From NCBI GenBank assembly GCA_017744605.1, contig JAGIAZ010000001.1, positions 310,001 through 374,000 of the forward strand: a stretch of 64,000 bases of DNA. Direction: 5' to 3'. Below the pieces are notes generated by a model. It did no database searches. It had not been told where the DNA came from and saw only the letters and a list, made by a program, of their open reading frames with translations. This document shows, in pieces, positions 49,488 through 57,687 of this stretch; positions within the stretch are counted from its first letter, which is position 1, and the number at the start of each line of letters is the position of its first letter. The stretch is from Sphingobium sp. Lineage in GTDB: Bacteria; Pseudomonadota; Alphaproteobacteria; Sphingomonadales; Sphingomonadaceae. The position numbers were made by a program, and so were the translations under genes.

Positions 49488-49762
49488 CGGCTTGCCGTCA
49501 ACAGCGTCGACGGCGCGAACGGGCTTGACGGGCCGAAGGGCGACAATGTGTCGGGTGCCGCCGACGCCGGGGGGGTTCCGGTCGCGATTCCTAGCATCAG
49601 CGCGGCAACCGCGGCGGTTGCGCCGATCCCGATCCCTTGAAGCGACATGGTCGCCGCGCGTTCGTGCAGCCGCCCCAGCACCGCGCTCTCGATCGATCCG
49701 AGCCCGGGGTGCGCCGGCGCGGCGGACAGCCGCTGCAGGGCCGCGTCCAGATCCTGTACCAT
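49484..49762 (-). CDS. cnrY: CnrY-like small membrane anti-sigma protein
   Basis: This 92-residue protein begins MVQDLDAALQRLSAAPAHPG, an N-terminal helix that can bind a sigma factor. It has one membrane segment (IGIGATAAVAALMLGIATG) and a short periplasmic tail. Its place before the cnrX-like and cnrH-like genes is the basis for the name. Sequence similarity to CnrY is weak in this family. Confidence 0.75.
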   Translation of the reverse strand: MVQDLDAALQRLSAAPAHPGLGSIESAVLGRLHERAATMSLQGIGIGATAAVAALMLGIATGTPPASAAPDTLSPFGPSSPFAPSTLLTASR

Positions 49763-49930
49763 AGTCTTTGCTCCGCTCGCCCTTTCCTCTCTTTACGCGC
49801 AGTACGGCGCAATCCCTCAAAAACTTGTTCAGCGAGCATCATGAATTTCCTGACCACATTCATGAGGGCTGCGCGCCGGAGCTGCGTATTCCAGGTGCCG
49901 GTGCCTTGCCGGACCTCGGAGAATCTCCCC
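49763..49930. promoter_or_regulatory. Divergent promoter region between cnrYXH-like/copAB and copCD
   Basis: These 168 bases separate two oppositely directed operons. The promoters for both the regulatory set and copC-copD should be here. No clear sigma or operator motif was recognised. Confidence 0.4.
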
Positions 49931-50302
49931 ATGCGTTTTGCACCCATCGTCGCCGCCATGCTGCTCGTCGCTCCAGTTGCGGCCTTTGCTCACCCGAAGC
50001 TCGTTTCCGCCACCCCGGCCCCCAATGTGGCCACAGCGCCGACGGCGCGGCTGCAACTGGTCTTTTCCGAAGGACTTGTTGCCCAATTCTCGGGCGCGGA
50101 CCTCGTCATGACCGAAATGCCTGGCATGAAGATGAACGCGCCGATGAAGATGCCGGCCACGGCAGCGCTCGGCGCCGACGGCAAAACGCTGCTCGTAACC
50201 CTGCCCAAGGCGCTGCCAGCCGGGAGCTACAAACTCAGCTACCACGTCGTGTCGACCGACACGCACCGCGTTGAGGGCAATTACAGCTTCCGGGTGCGTT
50301 GA
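49931..50302 (+). CDS. copC: CopC-like periplasmic copper-binding protein, copy 2
   Basis: This 123-residue protein has a signal peptide ending AAFA, giving HPKLVSATP as the mature start. It carries the Met-rich loop MTEMPGMKMNAPMKMP for Cu(I) and STDTHRVEGNYSF for Cu(II). Copy 1 (44628) has fewer Met residues. The stop overlaps the start of copD. Confidence 0.93.
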   Translation: MRFAPIVAAMLLVAPVAAFAHPKLVSATPAPNVATAPTARLQLVFSEGLVAQFSGADLVMTEMPGMKMNAPMKMPATAALGADGKTLLVTLPKALPAGSYKLSYHVVSTDTHRVEGNYSFRVR

Positions 50303-51234
50303 TGACCGACGCCGGCGCAGTCGCGCTCAGACTCGGGCTTTACCTCGACCTTATGGCGTTGTTCGGCGTCGCCGCATTCGCGCTCTACGCGCTGCGCGGC
50401 GACGAGCGGCACTTCGACGGTGCGATCGCGCTGGGTCCGTGGCTTTGGGGCAGCGCCGCCCTTGGCGTATTGCTGTCGTTCGGCGGGCTGCTGGTTCTGG
50501 CCGCCGGCATGGCGAGCGTCCCGCTCGCGTCAGTCGATCTCGCGTCGGTGAAGATGATCGTCGGCACGACAAGCGTCGGCGCGGCGTGGCTGGTCCGGAT
50601 GGCGGCGCTCCTGCTCGCATTCGCCGCCACTGTCGCGCTTCGCCGCCGACCGGCGATCGCCCTGTCCTTCGTGGCGGGCACCGCGGCGACCGCGCTGGCC
50701 AGCCTCGCTTGGGGCGGCCATGGCGCCATGGACGAGGGCGCTATCGGCTGGATCCATCTGACCGCCGACATCGGCCATCTGCTGGCGGCCGGCATCTGGG
50801 TCGGCGCGCTGCTCGCGCTGCTGCTGCTGGTGTTCAGGCGGCACGATCTGGTCGATCGCGATCATCTCATGCTGTCGCACCGCGCGCTGGCTGGATTCTC
50901 GCTGGTCGGCACGCTCACAGTCGCGGCAATCATCGTTTCGGGCCTGGTCAACAGCTGGTTGCTGGTCGGGCCTGCCAATATCCTCAAGCTACCGTCCAGC
51001 CTGTACGGCCAGCTGCTCATCGCCAAGTTGCTCCTGTTCGGCGCGATGGTAGCGCTCGCCGCGACCAATCGCTTCAGGCTGGTCCCTCAATTCGGACGGT
51101 CGCTCGCCTCGGCCGACCATTTAGGGGCGCTCCGCGCGCTTCGACGCAGCCTGGTCATCGAAAGCGGCTGCGCGGTCGCCGTACTGGCACTGGTGGCCTG
51201 GTTAGGAACGCTCGAACCGCCCACGTCCATGTGA
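50302..51234 (+). CDS. copD: CopD, inner-membrane copper import protein
   Basis: This 310-residue protein starts at ATG 50302 (MTDAGAVALRLGLYLDLMAL). About eight membrane helices are visible, with the conserved HLTADIGHLLAAGIWVGALLAL and FSLVGTLTVAAIIVSGLVNSW. It works with CopC to bring copper across the inner membrane. It is the only intact copD in the window. Confidence 0.92.
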   Translation: MTDAGAVALRLGLYLDLMALFGVAAFALYALRGDERHFDGAIALGPWLWGSAALGVLLSFGGLLVLAAGMASVPLASVDLASVKMIVGTTSVGAAWLVRMAALLLAFAATVALRRRPAIALSFVAGTAATALASLAWGGHGAMDEGAIGWIHLTADIGHLLAAGIWVGALLALLLLVFRRHDLVDRDHLMLSHRALAGFSLVGTLTVAAIIVSGLVNSWLLVGPANILKLPSSLYGQLLIAKLLLFGAMVALAATNRFRLVPQFGRSLASADHLGALRALRRSLVIESGCAVAVLALVAWLGTLEPPTSM

Positions 51235-51470
51235 AGGCCGTACCGGAAGGAAGGTCGAAGATGCCCGAACGCGACGCAGGCGCCAGCGCGCAAGCCTCGC
51301 AGGTGTTCACGCGTCCGCTGAGTTAGGGCAGCGCGGGTCAGAGCAGCCGGCGCACGCTCGGATGCCAGGCGCAAAACATGTTTCCGAAAGGTTTCGCCAT
51401 TGTAAGTTTCTATTGCTACTTATTCGCATTATCGTCTAAAGGCTCACGATCAATCGCCTTGAGGGCCTTT

Positions 51471-52856
51471 ATGAAAACGTCGCTTGCCGTTCTAGCAGCA
51501 TCCTCCGCCTTGTTTTTTGCCACGCCTGCGCTCGCTGCCGACCCGTCGGAACGGGCCGAAATCGATCAGCTCAAGGCATTGGTCGCCGCGCAGTCGGCGC
51601 AGCTCGCCGCGCAAGCGCAGCGTATCCAGAAACTGGAAGACGCGCAGAGCCGGGCGCCCGCTGTTGCCGATGCCGTGCCGGTGAGTCCGTCAACGCCCGT
51701 CGCTTCTTCCGGCGCTCCGGCGCAGACGGTCGCCGTGCCTTCTGCGCGGGCTCCCATATTCGCGTCTGCGTCACCCACCTCTGATACGACGATCGGCGGC
51801 TATGGCGAGATCGCCTATAATGGCTATCTCAAAGACAAGAGCCGCAATCAGGCCGACCTCCAGCGCTTCGTCCTCTTCTTCGGCCATCAGTTCAACGATC
51901 ATCTCAGCCTGATGAGCGAGGTCGAATATGAACATGCCGTCACCAGCGCGTCCGATAAGGGCGAGGCCGAGATCGAGCAGGCCTATCTCAACTACCGGTT
52001 TACTCCCGCGATCAACGTGAAGGCCGGCCTGTTCCTGATGCCGTTCGGATTCATCAACCGCAATCATGAGCCGCCCGTCTTCTACGGCGTCGAGCGCAAC
52101 GAGGTCGAACGCCGGATCATTCCGTCGACCTGGCGCGAAGGCGGTGTCAGCGTCTGGGGCTCGACCCCGTTCGGGCTTGCCTATGACGTCGGTATCACGA
52201 CTGGCTTCGACTTCGCGAAACTCGACGACGCGAGCGCGCCGCTGCTCGCGACCCATCAGGAACTGCAGCTCGCCCATGCCAGCAACCTATCGGCTTATGG
52301 CTCGCTCGAATATACCGCGGCGCCCGGTGTGCTGATCGGTGGTGCGATCTTCTCGGGCAAGACCGGCCATTCCAACGCCGATTACAAGTCTGATCCGACC
52401 GGGCCGAACTTCGCCGGCATAAGCGGTCGTGTGACGTTGTGGGACGTCCATGCCCGCGTCCAGCGCTCGGGCTTCGACGTCGAGGCGCTCTACACCCGTG
52501 GCAGCTTCGCCAATACGGCCGCGATCGACCAGATAATCCTCGATTATAATGTCGCCAACGGGACGGAGAGGCCGATCGTGCCCCGCGCCTTCTATGGCTG
52601 GCTGGTCCAGGGCGCCTATACCTTTGGACTTGGCGGCGATGTCACGCTGTCGCCATTCGCCCGCTATGAAACCTACAACACGCAGTCGAGCCTGCCGCTC
52701 GGCCTGATCGCCGATCCCCTCAACCGCGATCGCGTGTTGACCACCGGCTTGTCATTCAAGCCGCTCGATCAGGTCGTGGTCAAATTCGACTACCAGAAAT
52801 ATTTCAAGAACAGCACCAATGACCGGATCAATCTCGGTCTCGGCTACATGTTCTAG
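51471..52856 (+). CDS. Outer-membrane porin with N-terminal coiled coil
   Basis: About 461 residues from ATG 51471. The signal peptide ends ATPALAA. A short coiled coil (IDQLKALVAAQSAQLAAQAQ) and a Pro/Ala linker lead to a beta barrel with IGGYGEIAYNGYL, EVEYEHAVT, and a C-terminal Phe (LGYMF). The organisation is like phosphate-selective or copper-associated porins. The substrate is not known. It heads a probable five-gene operon ending at 55763. Confidence 0.85.
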   Translation: MKTSLAVLAASSALFFATPALAADPSERAEIDQLKALVAAQSAQLAAQAQRIQKLEDAQSRAPAVADAVPVSPSTPVASSGAPAQTVAVPSARAPIFASASPTSDTTIGGYGEIAYNGYLKDKSRNQADLQRFVLFFGHQFNDHLSLMSEVEYEHAVTSASDKGEAEIEQAYLNYRFTPAINVKAGLFLMPFGFINRNHEPPVFYGVERNEVERRIIPSTWREGGVSVWGSTPFGLAYDVGITTGFDFAKLDDASAPLLATHQELQLAHASNLSAYGSLEYTAAPGVLIGGAIFSGKTGHSNADYKSDPTGPNFAGISGRVTLWDVHARVQRSGFDVEALYTRGSFANTAAIDQIILDYNVANGTERPIVPRAFYGWLVQGAYTFGLGGDVTLSPFARYETYNTQSSLPLGLIADPLNRDRVLTTGLSFKPLDQVVVKFDYQKYFKNSTNDRINLGLGYMF

Positions 52857-52955
52857 GCGCCGATCATGGCGGGTGGTGGCCTGACCACGACCTCATCGAA
52901 CAGCGTTGGGCAGCCGCCGGCAAGGCCGCCTTTTCTCCATCAGCGAAGGGTAAAA

Positions 52956-53897
52956 ATGAAAAGGGCTATCTCGCTTGCGGCATTTGCAGCGGTTGCCGCA
53001 ACGACCCTCATGGCGACGCCGGCTTTGGCCGACGAGCCGTTGTTCGGGTATGTCTACACAACCGATCTGCTGCCCGAAGGCAAGAAGGAGGTCGAGCAAT
53101 GGATGACAGCGCGCGAATGGCGCAGCCAGGGCGAATTCCACCTGATCCAGACCAAGACCGAGGCGTCTATCGGCGTCACCAATAACTTCCAGCTCTCAGG
53201 CTACGTCAACTTCGCCTACACCTATGCCAACAGGAACACCCCGTCAGGCGATACCGCGCCGCCCGAGGTCTTTGCGGATTTCAGTGTCGATCCGAACCGC
53301 CGGTTCAGCAAGGCGCGCTTCGAAGGCGTCGCGATCGAGGGGCTGTGGCGGATCGCCAGCCCCTATACCAAGCCTGTCGGTATCGCGCTCTATGTCGAGC
53401 CGATGATCGGCCCGCGCACCCGCGAGCTGGAATCGCGGCTGATCGTCCAGAAGAACTTCCTCGATGATAAGCTCGTTTTCGCCGCCAACCTGACCGTCGA
53501 GCAGGAACTTCGTCAGCTCCAGGCCGACCCAACGGCCGATGTCGGCACGGTCGAAGCCACCAAACACTGGGATCATGAGACCGACATCAATTTCGGCATC
53601 GCGGGAAGCTATCGCTTTCGGCCGAAATGGTCCGCGGGCTTCGAGGTCCAGAACGAGCATGAGTTTGCCAGCTTCAACCCGTTCGAAAGCGGCGTGCGAA
53701 CCAACGAGGCCTGGTATGCCGGACCGACCCTTCATTATGGCGGGCAGCACATGTTCGCGACGGCGACCTTCCTGGCGCAATTGCCGGTGGCGAAGGACTA
53801 TGCCAATCCCGCGCCGGGCTTCATCGTCGACGGCATCACCAATGGCGACGATTTCGAGAAGTTCCGACTGCGCATCAAGGTCGGCTATTATTTCTGA
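52956..53897 (+). CDS. DUF6662-like secreted beta-barrel protein
   Basis: This 313-residue protein has a signal peptide ending TPALA. The mature sequence begins DEPLFGYVYTTDLLPEGKKEVEQW and carries repeated amphipathic beta strands (FQLSGYVNFAYTYANR, ALYVEPMIGPRTRELESRL), ending YYF. It matches a family I recall as DUF6662, which lies near transport systems. An outer-membrane location is inferred. Confidence 0.7.
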   Translation: MKRAISLAAFAAVAATTLMATPALADEPLFGYVYTTDLLPEGKKEVEQWMTAREWRSQGEFHLIQTKTEASIGVTNNFQLSGYVNFAYTYANRNTPSGDTAPPEVFADFSVDPNRRFSKARFEGVAIEGLWRIASPYTKPVGIALYVEPMIGPRTRELESRLIVQKNFLDDKLVFAANLTVEQELRQLQADPTADVGTVEATKHWDHETDINFGIAGSYRFRPKWSAGFEVQNEHEFASFNPFESGVRTNEAWYAGPTLHYGGQHMFATATFLAQLPVAKDYANPAPGFIVDGITNGDDFEKFRLRIKVGYYF

Positions 53898-53937
53898 GGC
53901 GCCCTTTTTTGAGGCTCGCCCTTTCCGAGGCAAGGCG

Positions 53938-54468
53938 ATGAAGCGTTCGACATATTATCTCGTGCCGCTTGCGGCTTTGGCGGCTCCGACCGCCGTCTAC
54001 GCGACCGTCTACCTGACGGTCGAACAGGCGCAGCAGCAGATGTTTCCCGGCGAAGTCCTGCGGCCTGACTTCCGCCTGCTTGCACCCGAACAGATCGCCG
54101 CGATCCGCAAGGGCTCGGGCGAATCCCCGCTCGGCCGGGAATTGAAGGTCTGGCGGGCATCAGGCGGCGGCTGGTTCATCGTGGACGAGGTGGTCGGCAA
54201 GCACGAATTCATCACTTTCGCGCTCGGCATCGATGCCTCGGGCGCGGTGAAGGATGTCGAGATTCTCGACTATCGCGAGGCTTATGGCGGACAGGTGCGC
54301 GATCCGCGCTGGCGGGCGCAATTCGCAGGCAAGCGTGCGGGACAGCCGTTGCGGCTAGGCGGCGAGATCAAGAACATCTCGGGTGCGACGCTGTCGTCGA
54401 AGCATGTCACCGATGGCGTTCGCCGGCTGCTCGCCACCTATGCGATCGTGCTCGCGCATGCCGGATAG
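53938..54468 (+). CDS. FMN-binding domain protein (flavinylated electron carrier)
   Basis: This 176-residue protein has an N-terminal membrane anchor or signal (YYLVPLAALAAPTAVYA). The FMN-binding domain contains FALGIDASGAVKDVEILDYREAYGGQV and the flavinylation motif SGATLSSKHVTDGVRRLL, whose Thr is the expected FMN site. The next gene encodes the FMN-attaching enzyme, so the protein should be covalently flavinylated. It would pass electrons in the periplasm. Confidence 0.88.
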   Translation: MKRSTYYLVPLAALAAPTAVYATVYLTVEQAQQQMFPGEVLRPDFRLLAPEQIAAIRKGSGESPLGRELKVWRASGGGWFIVDEVVGKHEFITFALGIDASGAVKDVEILDYREAYGGQVRDPRWRAQFAGKRAGQPLRLGGEIKNISGATLSSKHVTDGVRRLLATYAIVLAHAG

Positions 54469-55296
54469 ATGATCACGCGCTGCCAGCCACTGCTCGGCAC
54501 CTTCGTCGAGATTACCGCGCCGGCCGAAGCCGGCGCGGCGATCAGCGCGGCGTTCGCCGTCATCCGCCATGTTCACGCGCGCATGTCGTTTCACGAGGAC
54601 ACGAGCGATCTCGCCCTGATCCGCCGTGCCGATCCGGGCGAAGTCATCGAGGTCGATCGCGAGACGGTCGCTGTCCTCCGCGTGGCAAATGCGCTCCATG
54701 AGGCGACCGACGGGCTTTTCGACGTGACGATGGGACGAGAGTTGGTCCGCGCCGGGTTCCTTCCGCGCATGGACGTCGCCCACCTCGCCCGTTTCTCCGG
54801 CAACACCGGCGACCTCGATATCGTCGACGACACGCACCTCCGGTGCCGGCGTCCGCTGCTTGTCGACCTCGGCGGCATCGCCAAGGGCCATGCGGTCGAT
54901 CGCTCCGTTGAAACACTGGTCGGTGCGGGTGTCGCCCACGGCGTGGTCAATGCCGGTGGCGACCTTCGCCTCTTTGGTGATCAAGACTGGCCTGTCCACC
55001 TGCGTGATGCTGAGGGACGAATGGGCGCGCCTCGGCTAATGTCCGACTGCGCGGTCGCCAGTTCGGCCAATCTGCTCAATCGGCGGCGGCACCGGGGGCA
55101 GGACGTCAGTCCGCACTTCGATAGGGACCGACGGCCTGTGCTAAGCGACCACGCCGTAACGGTCGTCGCTGACCGGTGCGTGATCGCCGACGCCATGACC
55201 AAGGTCGCCCTGGCCGATGTCGCGCTGGCAAACAGGATTCTTGCGGCGCACCGCGGCTTCGTTCTGTCGCGGCAGTTGCCACGGATGGCCGCCTGA
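54469..55296 (+). CDS. apbE: ApbE, FAD:protein FMN transferase
   Basis: This 275-residue protein has the family motifs ARMSFHEDTSDLALI, VDLGGIAKGHAVDR and VNAGGDLRLFG, plus the Mg-binding ADAMTKVALAD near the end. It would attach FMN to the Thr of the neighbouring protein. It is somewhat shorter than average and has no clear signal peptide at the chosen start (ATG directly after the previous stop). Confidence 0.92.
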   Translation: MITRCQPLLGTFVEITAPAEAGAAISAAFAVIRHVHARMSFHEDTSDLALIRRADPGEVIEVDRETVAVLRVANALHEATDGLFDVTMGRELVRAGFLPRMDVAHLARFSGNTGDLDIVDDTHLRCRRPLLVDLGGIAKGHAVDRSVETLVGAGVAHGVVNAGGDLRLFGDQDWPVHLRDAEGRMGAPRLMSDCAVASSANLLNRRRHRGQDVSPHFDRDRRPVLSDHAVTVVADRCVIADAMTKVALADVALANRILAAHRGFVLSRQLPRMAA

Positions 55297-55763
55297 TGCC
55301 GCATCGCCGCACGGCACGGCTGGCCCGATGGCAGATCTGGCTGCTGACGATCAGCGGTTCGCTCCTCTGGTTGAGCGGTGCGGCCTGGTTGCTCCTGCAT
55401 TATTTCGGGCAGGCCAAGGGCGAGTTCGGCCCGGAGGCGAACCCGCTGGAGCCCTGGATGATGCGGGCGCATGGGTTCGTCCTGATCCCCGCTCTGCTCG
55501 GAATCGGCGGGATGTTCGTTGCTCATATCCCCAAGGGCTGGACGCATCAGCTTCAGCGTGTTGCCGGGATCGCGCTCTGCACGCTCCTCGCCCTGCTGAT
55601 CGCGAGCGGCTATATGCTCTATTATGTCGGCGACGACATCGTCCGGACGTGGACCAGCATAGTCCACTGGTTGCTTGGCCTTGTTCTGCCTGTGATCTTC
55701 ATCTGGCATTATCTGAACGGACTGCGCGCGCGACGTCGACGCTCGCGTTCGCCGGCAGGCTGA
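55296..55763 (+). CDS. Membrane cytochrome b-like protein (DUF4405-like)
   Basis: This 155-residue protein starts on the last base of the apbE stop. Four hydrophobic segments are seen (IWLLTISGSLLWLSGAAWLLL, FVLIPALLGIGGMFVAHI, LCTLLALLIASGYMLYYV, IVHWLLGLVLPVIFIWHYL). His residues at the membrane faces (HYF, AHG, AHI, VHW, WHY) fit heme b binding. It likely feeds electrons to the flavinylated protein. Confidence 0.82.
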   Translation: MPHRRTARLARWQIWLLTISGSLLWLSGAAWLLLHYFGQAKGEFGPEANPLEPWMMRAHGFVLIPALLGIGGMFVAHIPKGWTHQLQRVAGIALCTLLALLIASGYMLYYVGDDIVRTWTSIVHWLLGLVLPVIFIWHYLNGLRARRRRSRSPAG

Positions 55764-56130
55764 CGAATATGAGCCCGACGTCATGTGGCTACGGTTGCTT
55801 CCGGAAATGACGGCGTTGGCCTCGTTGGCACCGAAGCTTGCGATCTGAATCATGCCAGCATCGCGGAGCGGAGCATCTTCGCGTAGCGGCATAGATGCTG
55901 TCGGGGATGTGGTGCCGCACCGCCTATATCGAACAGGGCTGGGCTGACGCGATCATCGCACCGCCGTCCGATCACTTCGCGACATAGAGATATGAGACGA
56001 TGGGCAAGGGCAATGGGCGCTTCCTTATCAGCCGCTTCGATCAGCCCGTTCGGCCGCTTCCGTCGAGACCAGACATTCGCCCGCGCCGCCCCAATGGACC
56101 GGCTTTGGGTCGCAAGCCGTCATCGCGATT
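55764..56130. other. Gene-poor stretch between the porin operon and mucR
   Basis: Short open stretches occur on both strands, but none has a ribosome site and family character. One 28-codon fragment (about 55904-55987, ending DAIIAPPSDHFAT) may be a remnant. I see nothing else definable. Confidence 0.35.
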
Positions 56131-56166
56131 CACCTCGGCGGCCGCCACGAGGCGGCCGCCGAGGTG
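56131..56166 (-). terminator. Strong hairpin after mucR
   Basis: CACCTCGGCGGCCGCC (56131-56146) and GGCGGCCGCCGAGGTG (56151-56166) form a perfect 16-bp stem with a 4-base loop. It begins 8 bases after the mucR stop on the minus strand. There is no T run, so it may stop transcription with Rho or protect the mRNA end. Confidence 0.6.
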
Positions 56167-56173
56167 AAGAGGA

Positions 56174-56668
56174 TCAGGCGTCCTTTGGAGCTGCCTTAGG
56201 CCTGCCCCGCTTGGGCGCACTGACGGGCGCAGGTTCCGCCACGGGAACTGGCGCCGACTCTTTGGGCTTGCGCCCCAAGCCGATCTTCTTGGCAAGGGCT
56301 TTGCGCTGCTCGGTATAATTCGGAGCGACCATGGGATAATCGGGAAGCAGATTCCACTTCCGGCGATACTCCTCAGGCGTTAGCTGGAAGTGTGTCATCA
56401 GATAGCGCTTGAGCATCGTGAGCCGTTTGCCATCCTCAAGACATACGAGGTAGTTCGGCTTGACCGAGCTGCGGATCGGAACCGCTGGCTTTTGCGCGGC
56501 AGGAGCCTCCTGCTCGGGCTCTGACGCACCGAGCCCAGCCAGCGTACCATAGACGCCCTTGATGAGCGCCGGAAGATCGCCGACCGCAAGATTGTTGTTC
56601 GAGACGTGGGCAACCACGATGTCGGTGGTAAGTTCGAGCAAACCGGCCTTCTTATCGGTGTCAGCCAT
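56174..56668 (-). CDS. mucR: MucR/Ros-family zinc-finger regulator
   Basis: This 164-residue protein contains VKPNYLVCLEDGKRLTMLKRYLMTHFQLTPEEYRRKWNLLPDYPMVAPNY, the core of the Ros/MucR family. Of the usual zinc Cys2His2 set, Cys is seen at VCLEDG and His at MTHF; the second Cys is replaced (EDGK), as in many MucR proteins. The C-terminal tail is Pro/Ala/Lys-rich with an AT-hook-like KRGRPKAAP. These proteins silence AT-rich accessory genes such as exopolysaccharide genes; capsule genes lie 4 kb away. Confidence 0.93.
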   Translation of the reverse strand: MADTDKKAGLLELTTDIVVAHVSNNNLAVGDLPALIKGVYGTLAGLGASEPEQEAPAAQKPAVPIRSSVKPNYLVCLEDGKRLTMLKRYLMTHFQLTPEEYRRKWNLLPDYPMVAPNYTEQRKALAKKIGLGRKPKESAPVPVAEPAPVSAPKRGRPKAAPKDA

Positions 56669-56772
56669 TGTTCCCCTGCTTTTCTGGAACTTCGGACGTC
56701 AGTGTCCGATCACATCTTTAATATAGCCGCTTTCGATATGAAAGCTGCGCCGAATCGTTGAAATTCGTGAAA

Positions 56773-57240
56773 CTATTCGTCACTACTCATTTGCTGACAA
56801 CGTGTTCGCCGCCATTGTCCCGGCGTCATACCAATAATGCGAACAAATGTACGATGAAAATGGCTTTGATCCGAAAATCCACACTCGCTCGCTATTTCGG
56901 CCAAACCAATTTCACTCCCTGCGAGCAGTCTCAAAGCGAGACAAAGCCTTTGATACAGCAGCCAGCGATGCGGTGGATGGCCCACGGTATTTTTGAAGGC
57001 CTTGAGGAAATGATTCTGCGATACATTGAGATGGTCGGCGATCTCACGAAGCCCGAATGACCGATCGATCCGCGTGAGCATCTGGTTCTGAGCAAGGCGG
57101 ACCTGCCATGTCGCCAGTCTCGCGCGATCCGCGGGCCGTGGCTCGCCATCGGTCAGTAGGAGCCGGAGGCAAGCGCAGGCCGGTCCGACGGGACAATGGT
57201 CCGAACAATCGCCATCCGGCCGCCCTATCACTGGACGCAT
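56773..57240 (-). CDS. AraC-family transcriptional regulator, DNA-binding part
   Basis: About 155 residues from ATG 57240; the open frame runs on to 57354 without a clear site. The AraC double HTH is visible in DRSFGLREIADHLNVSQNHFLKAFKNTVGHPPHRWLLYQRLCLAL and GLAEIASECGFSDQSHFHRTFVRIIGMTPGQWRR. The N-terminal sensor domain is very short or missing, so it is either a small AraC type or a truncated gene. The target is unknown. Confidence 0.75.
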   Translation of the reverse strand: MRPVIGRPDGDCSDHCPVGPACACLRLLLTDGEPRPADRARLATWQVRLAQNQMLTRIDRSFGLREIADHLNVSQNHFLKAFKNTVGHPPHRWLLYQRLCLALRLLAGSEIGLAEIASECGFSDQSHFHRTFVRIIGMTPGQWRRTRCQQMSSDE

Positions 57241-57687
57241 TCGCACAATGCATCTCCGGGAAGCACAGGCATAAATCTCGAGGCGAAGGCGCGGGACTTC
57301 ATGAAATGCGGTTATGCATGCACAATCTCCGACCGCTGCTGTTGGCCGCCCCACACCAAGATAATCGGACTGGACGCCTCAACGAGACGCCAGCCAACCC
57401 CTCGGCCAAGTCGAGCTGACCTCGGCCAAATTTTTTCCACCCATTACTTAGACACTTTGGGACGCACAGATTGGCAAGATCGAGCGCAGTTTTTTACTTC
57501 CAAATTGGAAGATTACCGACACCCGGCGCTGCGTGCAGCAAAAGTTCAGGCAGCAAAAGTTCAGAGTGCCGCGCTAGCGCGGCACAACCATATCCTCCGG
57601 CGATGCGGTCGGGCCGACGGTGAGTACCCAAGCGCCAAGGAAACGGATCATCGCCGGCGCGATCAGGGCCGCAGCCGTCGGGCCGGC
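57241..57687. other. Intergenic region with tandem repeat and palindromes
   Basis: No gene is supported. It contains CTTCCAA-A-TTGGAAG (57497-57511, perfect 7-bp arms), a 15-base unit GCAGCAAAAGTTCAG repeated directly (57535-57549 and 57550-57564), and the 20-base perfect palindrome GTGCCGCGCTAGCGCGGCAC (57566-57585). The last could serve as terminator for the minus-strand gene at 57688. Confidence 0.5.

Noticed and set aside
54981..55892. Minus-strand frame opposite apbE and the DUF4405-like gene
   Set aside because: No ribosome site or family motif; the plus-strand genes overlap in an operon.
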